Below, piece by piece: positions 1 through 10,139 of a stretch of 64,000 nt of DNA. Where the stretch lies: the NCBI GenBank assembly GCA_034359265.1, contig CP136898.1, positions 43,361,501-43,425,500 on the forward strand. The letters are read 5' to 3'. The notes below the pieces were generated by a model. It was not told the origin of the DNA. It did not search any database and worked only from the letters and a program-made list of their open reading frames with translations. How positions within the stretch are numbered: the first letter of the stretch is position 1; each line of letters opens with the position of its first letter. The DNA is from Canna indica. Lineage: Eukaryota > Streptophyta > Magnoliopsida > Zingiberales > Cannaceae. Both the position numbers and the translations under genes were made by a program.

Positions 1-380
1 GCCGTCGCCGACGAGATCACCGCGGCTGAGATCTGCTCTCCCCTCCTCCTTACGTCGTTGCGTCTGGGTCGCGTGATCTGTCGCCCAGTCGCGGGTCGCG
101 CAATTTCCTTCCCCCCAGCCGCAGCGATTCAACTTATAACTTGGGGTTAAATTAACCCCAAGTTACCTTTTTACCCCTCTCCTTAGCCTAATTATAAAAG
201 TCCCAATTGAGTCTAACCTAAGTCCAATTTGAATTCCGATCGACCCACCGAGTTCGCCTCAAAGTCTACTCTCATTACGCCATGCTAATTTACAGAAATA
301 AAAATTATATATATTTAAATTAGCGCCATACTGAATTCCACCCTCGAGACTCCGCTAATTTGCATCATTTAAGTCCTTGC
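1..380 (-). mobile_element. Partial gypsy-type LTR debris
   Basis: A GC-rich start passes into short lines about equal in style to the right edge of the window (63550-64000): a regulatory GC-rich block, then an AT-rich stretch with repeated short C-rich phrases. I see no coding capacity. The resemblance to the LTR at 61637-64000 suggests a related minus-strand Ty3-gypsy LTR, cut by the window edge. No terminal dinucleotide, primer site or target duplication is visible, so this is inference from composition and layout only. Confidence 0.3.
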
Positions 381-862
381 TTCCCTGATATGAAACCAAA
401 CAAATATAGATGAAATTTTGGTCATAACAATATGAAATATAGTATTTGGACCAAACCAGCTCTTTAGGCCTAGTCGGAGCAGGCTAGAAGCACCCCTACT
501 CATGAACCAAACTTAGGTCGAACCAATTTACAATTAGTCTGAGGGCTCCACCCAGCCAAACAAGAATATTAATATCCTTCATTTATCACCAAGGATTTAG
601 CAATAATGAGCCCGCAATCTAAGGGATAACAGTCGACCAGTATATCCTCGCAAGATTCCGAGAGATCATCATCGAACGCCCAAACCTACCTCATAAAATA
701 GACATGACTCACATTAGGTATACTCCTGATTCAAATTTCATACCCATCATTTGGGATTCCCTCTCACTTGAGTGTCGGAGTGTCTTTGCAGGTCACCACC
801 GGAGCCGTGTTGGACCAGGAGACGTGAAGGCTTGCAACACCCCAACTTCATGCGAGAACAAT
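381..862. mobile_element. Gypsy-type LTR fragment
   Basis: This stretch aligns by eye with 43868-44285: both run through 'actcatgaacc', a 'ctccaccca' block, a 'ggattt' block before 'gagcccg', and end in a paired 'acttgag..gtc' then 'ttgcaagtc/ttgcaggtc' block followed by 'ggag'. That final block is typical of plant Ty3-gypsy LTRs. No ORF is present. The two copies are well diverged, so they are separate old insertions rather than the LTR pair of one element. Confidence 0.45.
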
Positions 863-1096
863 ATTCTTTGATAAGTTCTATGTTTTAGAATTTAATTTTC
901 TAGTAAACTGAATTTAAATCAAGGAAACTTAGTTTAGTTTCAATTAACTTTGCAGGGAAATTAGAATTTGGATTTTTGATTAAATTTAATTTGATTCAGT
1001 ACAACAAAATGATGTAAAATATTCACAATGAAACCAGAACAGAGTTCATTTTTTTTAAAAATAAATTGGAGCCAATATAAGCCCTACTTTGCCAAA
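863..1096. other. AT-rich spacer, nothing recognised
   Basis: AT-rich DNA with short reiterated 'aattta/gattt' phrases. No ORF, splice-flanked exon, RNA gene or element end is visible. Confidence 0.5.
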
Positions 1097-1106
1097 CTAG
1101 AGCTAA

Positions 1107-2116
1107 GGAAAAAGGTACAAAAATATCTCTAACTTTTTCTCATGGGTACTAAAATGCCCTTAATATTTTTTTGAGATCAAAAATACCCCTTACGTTATGG
1201 AATTGGGTACAAAAATATTCCTATAGGTAAACGATGTTAATTGAGAGATAACGGAGTTGACGTGGCTGATGACTAAAACTGATGACGTGGACATGTGGCG
1301 CGCATGCAGGCTAGGATATTTTCTCACGGGTACTAAAATGCCTCTGACGTTTTCTCACGGGTACAAAAATGCCCCTAACATTTCTCATGGATACTAAAAT
1401 ACCCCTAAAATACCCCTAAGGTTATTGAAAATTATATAAAAATGACATCAGACTAACTTTTGTTAGGTGAGACTTAACGGAGACGTCATGGATGCTGACA
1501 AATATGTTGACTTTACACGTAACGCATATGTAGAGAGCAACTTACCACTTAAGCGACACATAAGAAATCAAAAACTGAAAATTTAGAAAATAAAAATTGA
1601 AACTGAAACCATCAAATTGGTTAATCGAAAAATTTAGTTCGGTTTCAAACTGGTTGTGTAGCAACATCTCTCTGCATGTGCACCACGTGTAAAGTCAACA
1701 TCTCTATCAGTATCAACGACATCTCTATTAAGTCTCACCTAACAAAAGTTAACATGGTGTCATTTTTGTACCATTTTCAATAACCCCAAAGGTATTTTAG
1801 CTCCAAAACAAACATTAAGAGCATTCTAGTACTCATGAGAAAATGTTATGAGTATTTTTGTACATGTGAGAAAACGTTAGGGGCATTTTAGTACTTGTGA
1901 GAAAACGTCTTGGCCTGCATGCGCGCTAGATGTCCACGTCATCAGTCCCAATCATCAGCCATGTCAGATCCATTATCTCTCAACTAACACCGTTTACCTA
2001 TAAGAGTATTTTTGTACCCAATTCCATAACGTGAGGGGTATTTTTTATCCCAAAAAAACTTTAGGGGCATTTTAGTACTCATGAGAAAATATTATGAGTA
2101 TTTTTGTACCTTTTCC
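1107..2116. mobile_element. Mutator-like foldback element (MULE-MITE)
   Basis: The two halves are long inverted repeats. The left arm starts GGAAAAAGGTACAAAAATA and the right arm ends with its near complement, TATTTTTGTACCTTTTCC. Similarity continues for about 450-500 bp per arm, including the blocks 'gacgtggacatgtggcgcgcatgcaggc' type and 'ttgagagataacgg' type, around a short spacer near 1560-1680. The 10-bp direct repeat CTAGAGCTAA flanks it (1097-1106 and 2117-2126). Long inverted ends with a 9-11 bp duplication are the hallmark of Mutator-like elements. It has no coding capacity and must be non-autonomous. Confidence 0.85.
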
Positions 2117-2126
2117 CTAGAGCTAA

Positions 2127-2440
2127 TATAGGTGTCGACCAATTTGCCAAACCAGTGACAAATTTGGCACGAATTTCAGTGAAATAATTTTTTTTAGTCT
2201 CACATCGATTACATTTTTTCCTAATTATTATTAACTCATATAGATACATTTCTTTTAGTGCCACATCAATTATTTCTTTTTCCTAACTATCCTTGATTAT
2301 TATAAATATCTCCTTAAATAGTAGACCCAGAACCGGTGGGAGCCTACCCGATTAGGTAGGTCCGGGTAGACCCGAATTAAATTCCGGTATGGTTCAGGAT
2401 AAAAATTAAGAAATCGATTAAAACCGATTTTAGTATCGGG
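2127..2440. repeat. Spacer with a short tandem duplication
   Basis: Two diverged copies of an approximately 65-bp unit occur at about 2185-2300, each with 'tttagtctcacatcgatt' or 'tttagtgccacatcaatt' followed by a T-rich stretch and 'cctaa'. A TATAAATA lies at about 2298. From 2325 a short GC-rich piece with repeated 'acccg' phrases follows. It resembles the edge of a common non-coding plant repeat. No gene is visible. Confidence 0.4.
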
Positions 2441-2500
2441 TCCAACACATCAAACAACTATTAAATTTTTTATTAATTTTTTATGTTATTTAATTAATGT

Positions 2501-2516
2501 TATATAGTTTGGTTAT
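2501..2516. repeat. LINE target-site duplication, left copy
   Basis: TATATAGTTTGGTTAT here is repeated exactly at 4967-4982, on the far side of the LINE. Removing the LINE and one copy restores a continuous AT-rich 'aattaatgt' leader typical of the surrounding CACTA element. Confidence 0.85.
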
Positions 2517-2524
2517 GTTCAACC

Positions 2525-3445
2525 GTGAAGAAATGGATTCAGACTAGTTTATGTTCAGCCAGATATAGCTGTTGTATTAATGGTGAGAAATCTGAAGTTT
2601 TTGAAAGCTCCAAAGGAGTCAGGCAAGGTGATCCTTTATCACCTTACATCTTCATCATCATGCAGGAGCTCCTATCTAAAATCCTTGAGAAGCAAATTGA
2701 ATTGGGGAGCATAAAATGTTTCAAATACAAAGAGATAAAGATCAGTCATTTAGCATTTGCTGATGATATCCTAATCATAGTAAAAGGAGATTTGAAGAAT
2801 TGTCTTAATGTTCAGAATGCTATAAATTCCTACTGTGACATGACTGATCAGAAAGTTAATGGCTTGAAATATGAAATATTCTTCCCCTTAGATTGTCAAG
2901 ACATCATCAAAAGGGAAGTCTGCAGGACCTTTGGTTTTAAAGAAGGTACTTATCCAATGAAATATTTGGGTTCCTACATCAGTCCAAAGAGATTAAATAC
3001 TAGCTGTCAGGAAATTCTGGTTCAGAAGGCTATCTCAAAAGCAGATAGTTGGGCAGGAAGAATGGTGTTACTCAACTCAGTAATGAACTCATCACCAATG
3101 CATGCTATTTCCTCTTCATGGGTCAATGAGAAAGTAATCACCAAGTTTCAAAGTGTAGTTGGAAACTATCCGTGGAATTCCAGTTCTAAAAAGAAAGGAT
3201 TCCACTTAATTGGTTGGAATAAGGTAATGATCAGGAAGAGCCAAGGAGGATTAGGAATCAGGGATTTGGGTCTAATGAAATTCTCTATTCATGCTAAGAA
3301 AATTCTCTCTTTCCTCAATAAAGAGAAACAACTTTGGTCAAGAGTTCTTATAAGTAAATATAAAGACTATCACCCTTGGCTAGCTGACTGCAAAAGCAAG
3401 TTCTCCTGGTTTTTTAAATGCCTTCATAACTATTCAGAACCTTAA
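2525..3445 (+). pseudogene. LINE reverse transcriptase, partial
   Basis: This copies LINE RNA at the nicked chromosomal target in L1-type elements. The frame holds the RT block GVRQGDPLSP (residues 31-40) and the catalytic FADD box (78-81; the usual form is Y/FADD). The L1-type 'PMKYLG' and 'GRMVLLNSV' blocks follow, and then 'GGLGIRDL' near residue 244. The first half of RT is missing, so residue 1 is not a real start. The frame ends in a stop at 3443. Homology continues directly downstream in other frames (about 3446-3605 with 'GRRIGDGADTNIW', then 3609-3791). The gene is a truncated, frameshifted relic. Confidence 0.9.
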
Positions 3446-3608
3446 GGAAGGTCTCGGGAGGAGAATTGGGGATGGAGCTGACACCAACATTTGGAGTGAT
3501 CCATGGTTCTCTAGTATTCCTATATGCAAATGGCCTACATTTGTAAATATGGAAATGATTAATGGTGTTACATCTGTCAAGCAATTGATAAAAGGAAAAG
3601 AATGAGAT

Positions 3609-4247
3609 ATGGAACTAATACTGAACCTGATTGGTGAATACCATTACAACAACATTGTTCAAATTTATATACCCAAGGAAAAGATCAAAGACAGGTGGGT
3701 ATGGAGCTCAAGTAATGAGCTTAGTTGTAAATTTGCTTACAACTTTATAGTGGATAAGCAGCATAATGTGAGTGTTTCGGACATAAACTAAAATAGTATT
3801 TGGAATCTGAAAACTCTTCCGAGAGTAAAAAATTTTATTTGGAAACTGTCCTAGGGCAGATTGCCAACCACCAAGTACTTGTCAAATATAAGTAAGATTG
3901 CCCCTCATTGTTGCTTTGTCTGTGGAGAAGGGGATGATGACATTAAGCACATCCTCATGCATTGCCCTTATGCCATAAGTTATTGGGAAATATTAGAGCA
4001 TGAATGCAATACTAAATTCAAGCACATGGACTTGTGGCACATAGGGAAATGGTTATTAGAGGATGGAAATGAAAGAACTAAATTGAAAACATGGATGAAG
4101 GAACTAATTGTTGCTTCCTTTAGGCAATTGTGGAAAAATAGGAACTCGTGCTATTTTAATAATAAGAAGATAGGCATTAACACACTATTTTGTAAGATTC
4201 TTACTGATATCCAATGGAAAGAGCTGCAAGAAAGTAAAAAATGTTAA
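3609..4247 (+). pseudogene. LINE RT C-terminal link and zf-RVT domain
   Basis: 3609-3791 encodes the linker before the zinc-binding domain ('DRWVWSSSNELSCKFAYNF'). After a stop, 3796-4247 carries the zf-RVT domain: 'TLPRVKNFIWKL', then 'GRLPTT', then the metal ligands in C-x2-C (CFVCGEG) and H-x-x-x-H-C style (IKHILMHCP). This region binds nucleic acid in plant LINE ORF2 proteins. Stops at 3789 and within 3850 break it from the RT. The order RT, zf-RVT, RNase H is as expected for plant L1-type elements. Confidence 0.85.
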
Positions 4248-4311
4248 CACTGTTAACTCTCATAAATCTGAAGATTGTATTTAGAAAGGTCACTGCCCAC
4301 ACTGCCCACAC

Positions 4312-4776
4312 ATGGACAAGACTACTCATATTATAAGCTGTGATGCTGCTTGGATGAATTGTAGTTCTAAAGCAGGTCTTGGTTTCAATATTTCTGAGTT
4401 GAATGGTAAGCATGTTGCAGAAGGTAGCAGTTATGGAAGTGCTAAATCACCTTTGGAAGCTGAAATTAAATCTATTTGGCTGGGAGTGCTCAAAGCTAAG
4501 GAGCTGAAACTAGAGCATGTATTTGTAAAATCTGATTGCAAGCAAGCTATTGACTTCCTTAACAAAAAACTGATTCCTCCATGGAACCTGCAGTGTGTAG
4601 TGATGGATATATTGGCTGCTGGAAAAAATTTAGTCTGCAAGTGGTCTCATATGAGTAGAAATCAAAACTTTGAAGCGCATCATCTGGCAAAGGAGGGCTA
4701 TAAGAAAGGATTATCTAGTTCTACTACTATTGATAGATCTGTAGAAAGTAATAATAAGCTTTGTGTAAATAATTGA
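4312..4776 (+). pseudogene. LINE RNase H-like domain (RVT_3 type)
   Basis: The 154-residue frame is a plant LINE C-terminal RNase H. The first catalytic Asp is D11 ('SCDAAW'), the Glu lies in 'PLEAEIKSIW' (E51) and the second Asp is D75 ('VKSDCKQAI'). The last motif reads 'NFEAHHLAKEG', with His where classical RNase H has Asp; this is common in the plant LINE branch. It is offset in frame from the zf-RVT part, so the ORF2 is not continuous. The stop at 4774 is followed by about 190 bp of 3' UTR. Confidence 0.85.
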
Positions 4777-4982
4777 ATAGTTGTTGTTTGTTCCGGAACC
4801 TCTATTATGATTGCTGATACTAATAAAGTTGATCGTGCTCATGAAGAATATATCACTACTCATTTTACAGGCGAGGGGATTACGGCCAGTGGCCCGCTGC
4901 CCCCTCTACCCTCAGGTGAGTAGGGAGTGACTTCATTTTGAGTATGTTTTTGGGAAAATATATATATATATAGTTTGGTTAT

Positions 4983-5130
4983 ATAATTAATGTTAATTAG
5001 TTTAGATTAGTTTAATTAGTTTGATTATATGATTAATTAGTTTATATTAGTTTAATTAATTAGATTAGTTTAATTAGTTTAATGTTAGAAGTACGTGTTA
5101 ATGAAAATTAGTTTGATGGAACGAGTTAAT
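4983..5130 (+). other. AT-rich leader of CACTA B
   Basis: Reiterated 'ttaattagtttagattagttt' phrases match the style of the same zone in element A (6560-6770) and, inverted, in D (52115-52300). In those copies it lies between the GC-rich first-exon-like part and the transposase leader, so it is probably an intron of the 5' UTR. The LINE inserted into it. Confidence 0.5.
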
Positions 5131-5135
5131 TCAAA

Positions 5136-5390
5136 ATGTCGGGGAAACTCAAGGACGTGTGTCGACGCTCACTATGGACTTGCACCGGAATCATCCACTA
5201 TGGACTCGCACCGACATCCACAAATGTAGAAAATAATTATGACAAGTTGATACGTTTCACATACGCACCGACTAGTCGGAATATGATTTTGCAAAACTTT
5301 AAATCCGTTCGGGGGTTGTATGTTCATGTAAACGAAGTAGATGATATGTTATACGACATACAACCCTTAAACTATCCCTAATTGGACAAT
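5136..5390 (+). promoter_or_regulatory. Transposase leader of CACTA B
   Basis: The block contains two copies of a 'cactatggactCgcaccg' repeat and then a conserved stretch 'ccgttcgggggttgtatgttcatgtaaacgaagtagatgat'. It recurs in A (6870-7010) and, inverted, in D (51690-51830). The 81-codon open frame has no recognisable domain and is not open in the sister copies. I read it as untranslated leader rather than a protein. Confidence 0.5.
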
Positions 5391-5664
5391 TTAGGAACAT
5401 AGTTATATGTATTGCACTTGGTTTTTTTCTTTTAATCATTATTTATTTGTAAATTTTGGGTATTGTATCTCCCTTGTTCTCCGATACACGCCCAGATGAT
5501 ATGCGTATTCAAAGAACTATAGGGAGATGCTGCCCAAATTTAGAATGATGTTAATAACTAAAAGAAATACTTAGTACAATATGAATAGCATGAAGCCCGA
5601 ATGGAATAGGACCATCCCACCTGAAAACATTAACTGATGACATTGTCATTGATTGACAGAACAT

Positions 5665-6030
5665 GTCAGGCGATTGAAGATGGATGTATCGACGAATTCA
5701 TCGTGGAGCTATAATAGATGAATTTCGAGTAGGTGTAACTTACTTCTTAAATTTCACCTATTTGAATCAAAAATTCATTAGCATGCGGTGATCAAATCCG
5801 ATGTTCGTGCTAAAAATGCTCGAATGTAAGATTTTTGGATCAGAAAACTATCACAATACATCTATAAACAAAATGATTCACACCAAAATATTATGTAAGA
5901 AATTGTCTCGGGGCGTCATGTGAAGTTCGGACCTCGAACAATCATGTTGTTCATACTCATGGTGAATCTTCTAGTGTCGTTGTTTCTTTGTCTAATCCAC
6001 ATAATCCTTATAGAACAATGGTATTGGATA
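5665..6030 (+). pseudogene. CACTA B transposase, N-terminal (transposase-associated) domain
   Basis: The start ATG at 5664-5666 opens a diverged copy of the plant transposase-associated domain. Compare 'WMYRRIH.GAIIDEFRVGVTYFLNF' here with the minus-strand copy in D at 51387. Element D reads 'MPDDRSWMYQRIHHGAITD' there. B has an early in-frame stop (codon 5) and further decay after 'FLNFTY', although 'HTHGESSSV' near 5960 still marks the end of this domain. The reading is cut at 6030 by the insertion of element A and resumes at 10140. Confidence 0.75.
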
Positions 6031-6329
6031 CACTACTAGAAATAGGTGCTTCAGCAACGGCCGCTCAAGCCGTTGCAATTTGCAACGGTGTTCTTACGGT
6101 CACTCAAGCCGTTGCAGATGTGTTGTATCTGTAACAACTTTGTTATGGCCGCTCGAGCCATTGCAGATATATAATCACAACGACTTAGTTACGGCTACGG
6201 CGTCCGTCACTCTTGAACCGATCGCGCGCTTGTGGCGCAAAAATAAAATAGTTATTAGTACCGGCGTTCTAACAGACAAGTGAGCCTTTGCTGATGATGT
6301 TACTTATCAGCAACGACTTTCTAATGGAC

Positions 6330-6470
6330 AAGTGAGCCGTAACAATGCTCGCGCCCGCTCCTTCCTCTGCTGTCGTCGCCTATTTCCCTCGCTTATTGCC
6401 GCTGCCGACGCCGCTGCCCCATCCTCGACCGTCGGATCCGGCCGTCGCTATCTTCTATTGATCCAGGTAA
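6330..6470 (+). other. GC-rich untranslated first-exon region of A
   Basis: After the left subterminal repeats comes a CT/GC-rich stretch ending 'ttgatccag|gtaagt' at about 6465, a strong splice-donor match. The same architecture in D (52330-52400, inverted) suggests the first, untranslated exon of the transposase transcript. The 79-codon open frame across it shows no domain and runs through the donor, so I do not call it coding. Confidence 0.4.
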
Positions 6471-6764
6471 GTCTCGCCGGCTATCCTCTCCATTCAATCT
6501 ATAGATCCAGTCGCAACCCTATATTTTGGGTTTTGGCCGGTAGCCGAATCATTGTCCAGTGTTTAGATTAATTATTTAATTTATAGATTAATTATTAGAT
6601 TAATTTTTAGATTAATTATTAGGGGTTTAAATTAATTTTTAGAATAATCTATTTAGATTAATGTTATGTTTTAGATTAATGTATAGATTAATGTTATGTA
6701 TTAGATTAATTTGATGTTTTAGATTAATGTTTAGATTAATATTAATTAGTTAAAATATTAATTA

Positions 6765-6885
6765 GTCCGGAGTCATCCTCAGTGGACTCGCGCTAGAATC
6801 GTCCATTTCGGACTCACGCCGGAATCATCCACTTCGGACTCGCGTCGGAATTATCCACTATGGGCTCGAACTAACTCGAAACATT
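6765..6885 (+). repeat. Short tandem repeats in the A leader
   Basis: About four imperfect copies of a 24-30 bp unit of the form 'ggactcgcgccggaatcgtcca'. The same unit occurs about twice in B (5150-5215) and about ten times in D (51838-52113). Confidence 0.6.
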
Positions 6886-6979
6886 TAAAAAATAATCATT
6901 CCTCCGACGAGTTGAAAAGTTTCACATACGCATCGACGAGTCGAATATGATTTAGCAAAATCTTAGATCCGTTCGGGGG

Positions 6980-7615
6980 TTGTATGTTCGTGTAAAAGAA
7001 GTAGATGATTTAGCGATGAAGAGTATCATTGAAATATTACTCAGTTGGCCAGAGATTGAACAATTCATTGAAATATTTGATATTGAGATGGTGCAAAAAT
7101 ACTCTATTCACATCGATCAAGAACAGGAGAGATTACGAAATCGTGATTTCCCTACTTGGATTCGGTCTTACAGCAAAGATCACAAAGCTGAAATAGATGA
7201 AAGAATATTTGAGTTTGTTAGTGGACCGTCGCGACTAGTGTCGTGTTATAGCGGATATTTTGTTAATGGGTATAAATTTCACACGGTTGAATATGCCTTT
7301 ACAAAGAAGACGATGAATGCCGGGGTCTGCGTGAAAGGGACAACGTATGTTGAATGTGATATGGATTTTTATGGACTGGTGGAAGAAGTGATAGAGTCGT
7401 ACTACTTTGGCTTGAAATCAGTTATCCTATTTAGATATCATTGGTTCGATACAATAGAAAAGGTCATGAAAGTTCATCCAAAATACAAACTTGTTGAGGT
7501 TAATTACAAATCAAAATTGGCAACAAATAAGCTTTTATATTGGCATCACAAGCCGAACAAGTATATTTCACGAAGTATCCGGCTCGAAATAAAGATAGAG
7601 CAGATTGGCGTGTAG
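6980..7615 (+). pseudogene. CACTA A transposase, C-terminal DUF4218/DUF4216 part
   Basis: TNP2 proteins bind element ends and catalyse excision and insertion. Here the leader passes straight into the end of the DUF4218 region ('EIFDIEMVQKYSI', then 'RNRDFPTWIRSY'). The DUF4216 domain follows: 'SCYSGYFVNGYKFHTVEYAFTKKTMNAGV' style, 'FYGLVEEVIE', 'LFRYHWFD' and 'KLVEVNYKS'. The transposase-associated and catalytic parts are gone; comparison with B and D indicates one internal deletion. The stop at 7613 precedes the expected end. The tail continues in another frame to 7876. Confidence 0.85.
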
Positions 7616-7876
7616 TCTGTAAGACTAAAGCTAGAGGAAGAATTGATTCGATAGCGGGAGAAAATAAGCCGATACTTGATGTGACAGATAGCTGATTTCT
7701 ATCAAGAAGATGAACCTCCTGCTATAGACCGTATTATTCCAATACTCGAGGATGCAGATACAGCATCAGTTCAATTAGAAGTTGAATATGTTGATGATGA
7801 CGATCATGAAATTGAGGAAGCTGGAGATGAAGAAGAGGAAGAATTTGAAGACTATTACTCAGATGATGAGGAATAA
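7616..7876 (+). pseudogene. CACTA A transposase, acidic C-terminal tail
   Basis: Continuing past the frame break, this encodes 'TKARGRIDSIAGEN', then a strongly acidic run ('YVDDDDHEIEEAGDEEEEEFEDYYSDDEE') with its stop at 7874-7876. The same tail closes the transposases of B (11380-11516), C (33900-34131) and D (50043-50250). Its presence in all copies shows it is a real part of the protein. Its role is unknown to me. Confidence 0.75.
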
Positions 7877-7948
7877 TTGAAAAGTATATCTTATATTAAA
7901 TACATTTCTACTATATATATAATCTAATTATATGCTTATTCGACAAAT

Positions 7949-9587
7949 ATGTCTTGTCGTGATTATCGTCGCATGAGAGCTTCGGAGTCTCCAATCGGTC
8001 AAACTCCAGCACTTGGTCAAACTCCAGCACTTGGTCATTCTGCTAGGGACTTTCGGGGTTGTCAAGTCATGTATGTGTCATGACGGTCCCTAACGTGAAT
8101 TATAAATATTGCATCATGAGCATCCATGTAAATATGCATTATAAAATGCGTCCGCGCACCGCCCACAGCTCTTGCTCATGCTTAGGCAAATGGCCTCGTT
8201 TGCCTAGGCGTGGCATGGACGGTGGGGGTGTGCGAACATAGGAATTTTGTCATGTTCCTCGTGCTTTTGGGAACCTTGGGGGTGGCACTTGGGGGTTAGG
8301 CTCCACAAGTATAGTACCCATGTATAGCCTGGGCACACTCTAGTCTTTCGTTCTAGCTTTCGTTCAAGCATTTTCTAGCATTTTCATGCATTTGGCCATT
8401 TGGCCCAACACCATTTTTGCGTCCAAGGATACAGAGGTTCCGACCCACGCGAAGTGGGAGCCCACGACTTTTCGACATTGGCCAAGCAGATTGGCTTAAG
8501 GCTGATTCCTCGCACGGGAAGCGAGGAAGCCGCACGAACATTTTCCGCCCAAATAAGTTGGTCCGTGACAATATGGTCTCATGTGCCCATTTACACTGCC
8601 TGGGAGGCTATTTCCCGACAAAGGTACAACGATGAGCTGGGGCAGGCCCGGTCCCACGCGATGGCCCGAGCTGGGACCACAAATATAATGGAGACTCGGG
8701 GATACGGCCCTGATTGGATTACTCCATATATATGGGACCAACTCATGGCATCATGGTCGATGGATCGATGGCAGGAGGTTTCTAGGACTGCGACTAGAAA
8801 CTGCATGTCGGGGGGACGAGCGCGTCAAACTGGTTGCTCTATTTCATTTGCAGTGCACGCGAATCGTATGATAAGTATTATACCTTACTTTTAATTATAT
8901 ATTTTATTTGTTACTCTATGTACTAATTAATGTATTTATTTTGTAAATGTAGACAATGGTGTTGGACGACGGAACTGTCCAACGACCCTCCCCGATGGCG
9001 GTGTTTGAGCGGACTCATCGTCGAGTACATGGGACGGGGGAGTACATTAACAACCGCGCTGCATATATTGTGGTAAGTATATTTGTTTAAATTATTTATT
9101 ATTTATTTATAATCTAAGTTTTAGAAAAAATATAAAACAAAAAATCAAACTCGAGTAGGAGACCTACACTCAAACGGTGATGCAGCGCAGGGGCACCCCC
9201 GAGGACTTTGACGCAGGAGCGTGGGTCGAGGCTGGTGGTGGTTGGGACCACGGCCGCGTATATGGCTTTGCAGATAGTGGTCATGCACGAGCCATGCTAG
9301 GGCCACTTGGGGCACCGACCCCTCGGATCGATGGTGAGTGGCAGTCCACCTCCAACTCTAGTTATGATCAGAGTAGTAGGATAAGGACATTGGAGGAGAC
9401 GGTCGCGCGTCAGAGTCAAATGATGGCAGAGATGCATGCTATGCTATGCAATATCTCAGGTCATACCGGAGCAGGCATCCCTTCGGCATCATCACATCCA
9501 TCGTCCTCGAGTCAGTCCACGCCGGTGTACACCCAAGCACTCCAGACTCCGTCATATTATGATCCAGACCATCCTCCACCATCGTGA
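7949..9587 (+). pseudogene. CACTA A second gene (plant transposase Ptta/En/Spm type)
   Basis: This is a spliced gene downstream of the transposase. A possible first exon starts at 7949 (MSCRDYRRM). The core exon ends near 8868 and holds 'TAWEAISRQRYNDEL', 'METRGYGPDWITPYIWDQL' and 'SISFAVHANRM', matching the PF03004-type family. The next exon, 8953-9072 (40 codons: 'VFERTHRRVHGTGEY'), is followed by a final exon 9159-9587 with 'GTPEDFDAGAWVEAGG', 'GRVYGFADSGHARAMLGPLG', a short coiled coil and a Ser/Pro-rich end. The donor after HANRM reads ATAAGT, whereas D has GTATGT, so splicing is probably damaged. The upstream part (8150-8560) is too decayed to join. Confidence 0.7.
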
Positions 9588-9869
9588 GATTTATTATTTT
9601 TTTATATTGACTTTGTTACTTAGATACTATACTTGATTAACTTATTTTGCTTGGATATTGATACTCCAATTTTGAATTTGAATAGTTTTTATATGATTAT
9701 GGTTAATTATAAATATAAGTATAATTGTTTTGATGTATATCTGGGTGTATTTGTGATGCGTATATGAATGGATGTGTGTATGGGTGTGTGAGTGTGTGAG
9801 TGTGTGAGTTATGTATCAGATAATGTATCAATGTATTAATGGAAGTTTGAAATTTTAAAAAATTTCAGT
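9588..9869. other. 3' non-coding part of CACTA A
   Basis: AT-rich with short GT-rich runs ('gtgtgtgagtgtgtgag'). No gene seen; it leads into the right subterminal repeats. Confidence 0.5.
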
Positions 9870-10139
9870 TGCAGGTCTACATCATCAGCAATGGCTTTCC
9901 CATGGTCGTCCGTGGGAAAGCCGTTACTGAAAGTGTATCGTAAGTCGTTGCTGATGACCTACAGCAACGGTCTTTCACTAACGTCCTTGCCACGACTACG
10001 GGGCCGTTGCTAATCCGTTGCTAAGTTATCAGCAACGCGTGTTTTTGCCACAGCTGCGTTGCAACGGGCGGGGCCGTTGCAAGTCGTGGTTGATGGTTTT
10101 CAGCAACAGCTTCAGCTGACGCCTATCATTCCAGTAGTG

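Larger units (their letters stand above)
2517..4966 (+). mobile_element. 5'-truncated L1-type LINE
   Basis: Coding-strand order is reverse transcriptase, zinc-ribbon zf-RVT, RNase H, 3' UTR and an A/TA-rich tail ending 'gggaaaatatatatata'. The 5' end begins inside the RT palm, so ORF1, the endonuclease and the first part of RT are absent. That is normal for target-primed insertion. It lies between exact 16-bp repeats (2501-2516 and 4967-4982). The element sits in the AT-rich 5' leader of the outer CACTA B. At least three frame breaks show it is dead. Confidence 0.9.
6031..10139 (+). mobile_element. CACTA element A, complete ends, nested in B
   Basis: The left end is CACTACTAGAAATAGG and the right end ...CATTCCAGTAGTG, imperfect inverted repeats starting CACTACT. 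ATA is duplicated at 6028-6030 and 10140-10142. Subterminal zones (6050-6340 and 9870-10130) carry many copies of 'gccgttgc' and its complement 'gcaacggc'. The interior holds a leader, a transposase reduced to its C-terminal third, and the second gene. The 4.1-kb length and the missing catalytic region make it a deletion derivative. Confidence 0.92.

Noticed and set aside
2185..2310. Possible snRNA promoter (cacatcg element and TATA at a fitting distance)
   Set aside because: The element match is imperfect and duplicated, and no snRNA sequence follows.
5136..5381. 81-codon frame upstream of the B transposase as a small protein
   Set aside because: The sister leaders in A and D are not open in this frame; it contains the leader repeat.
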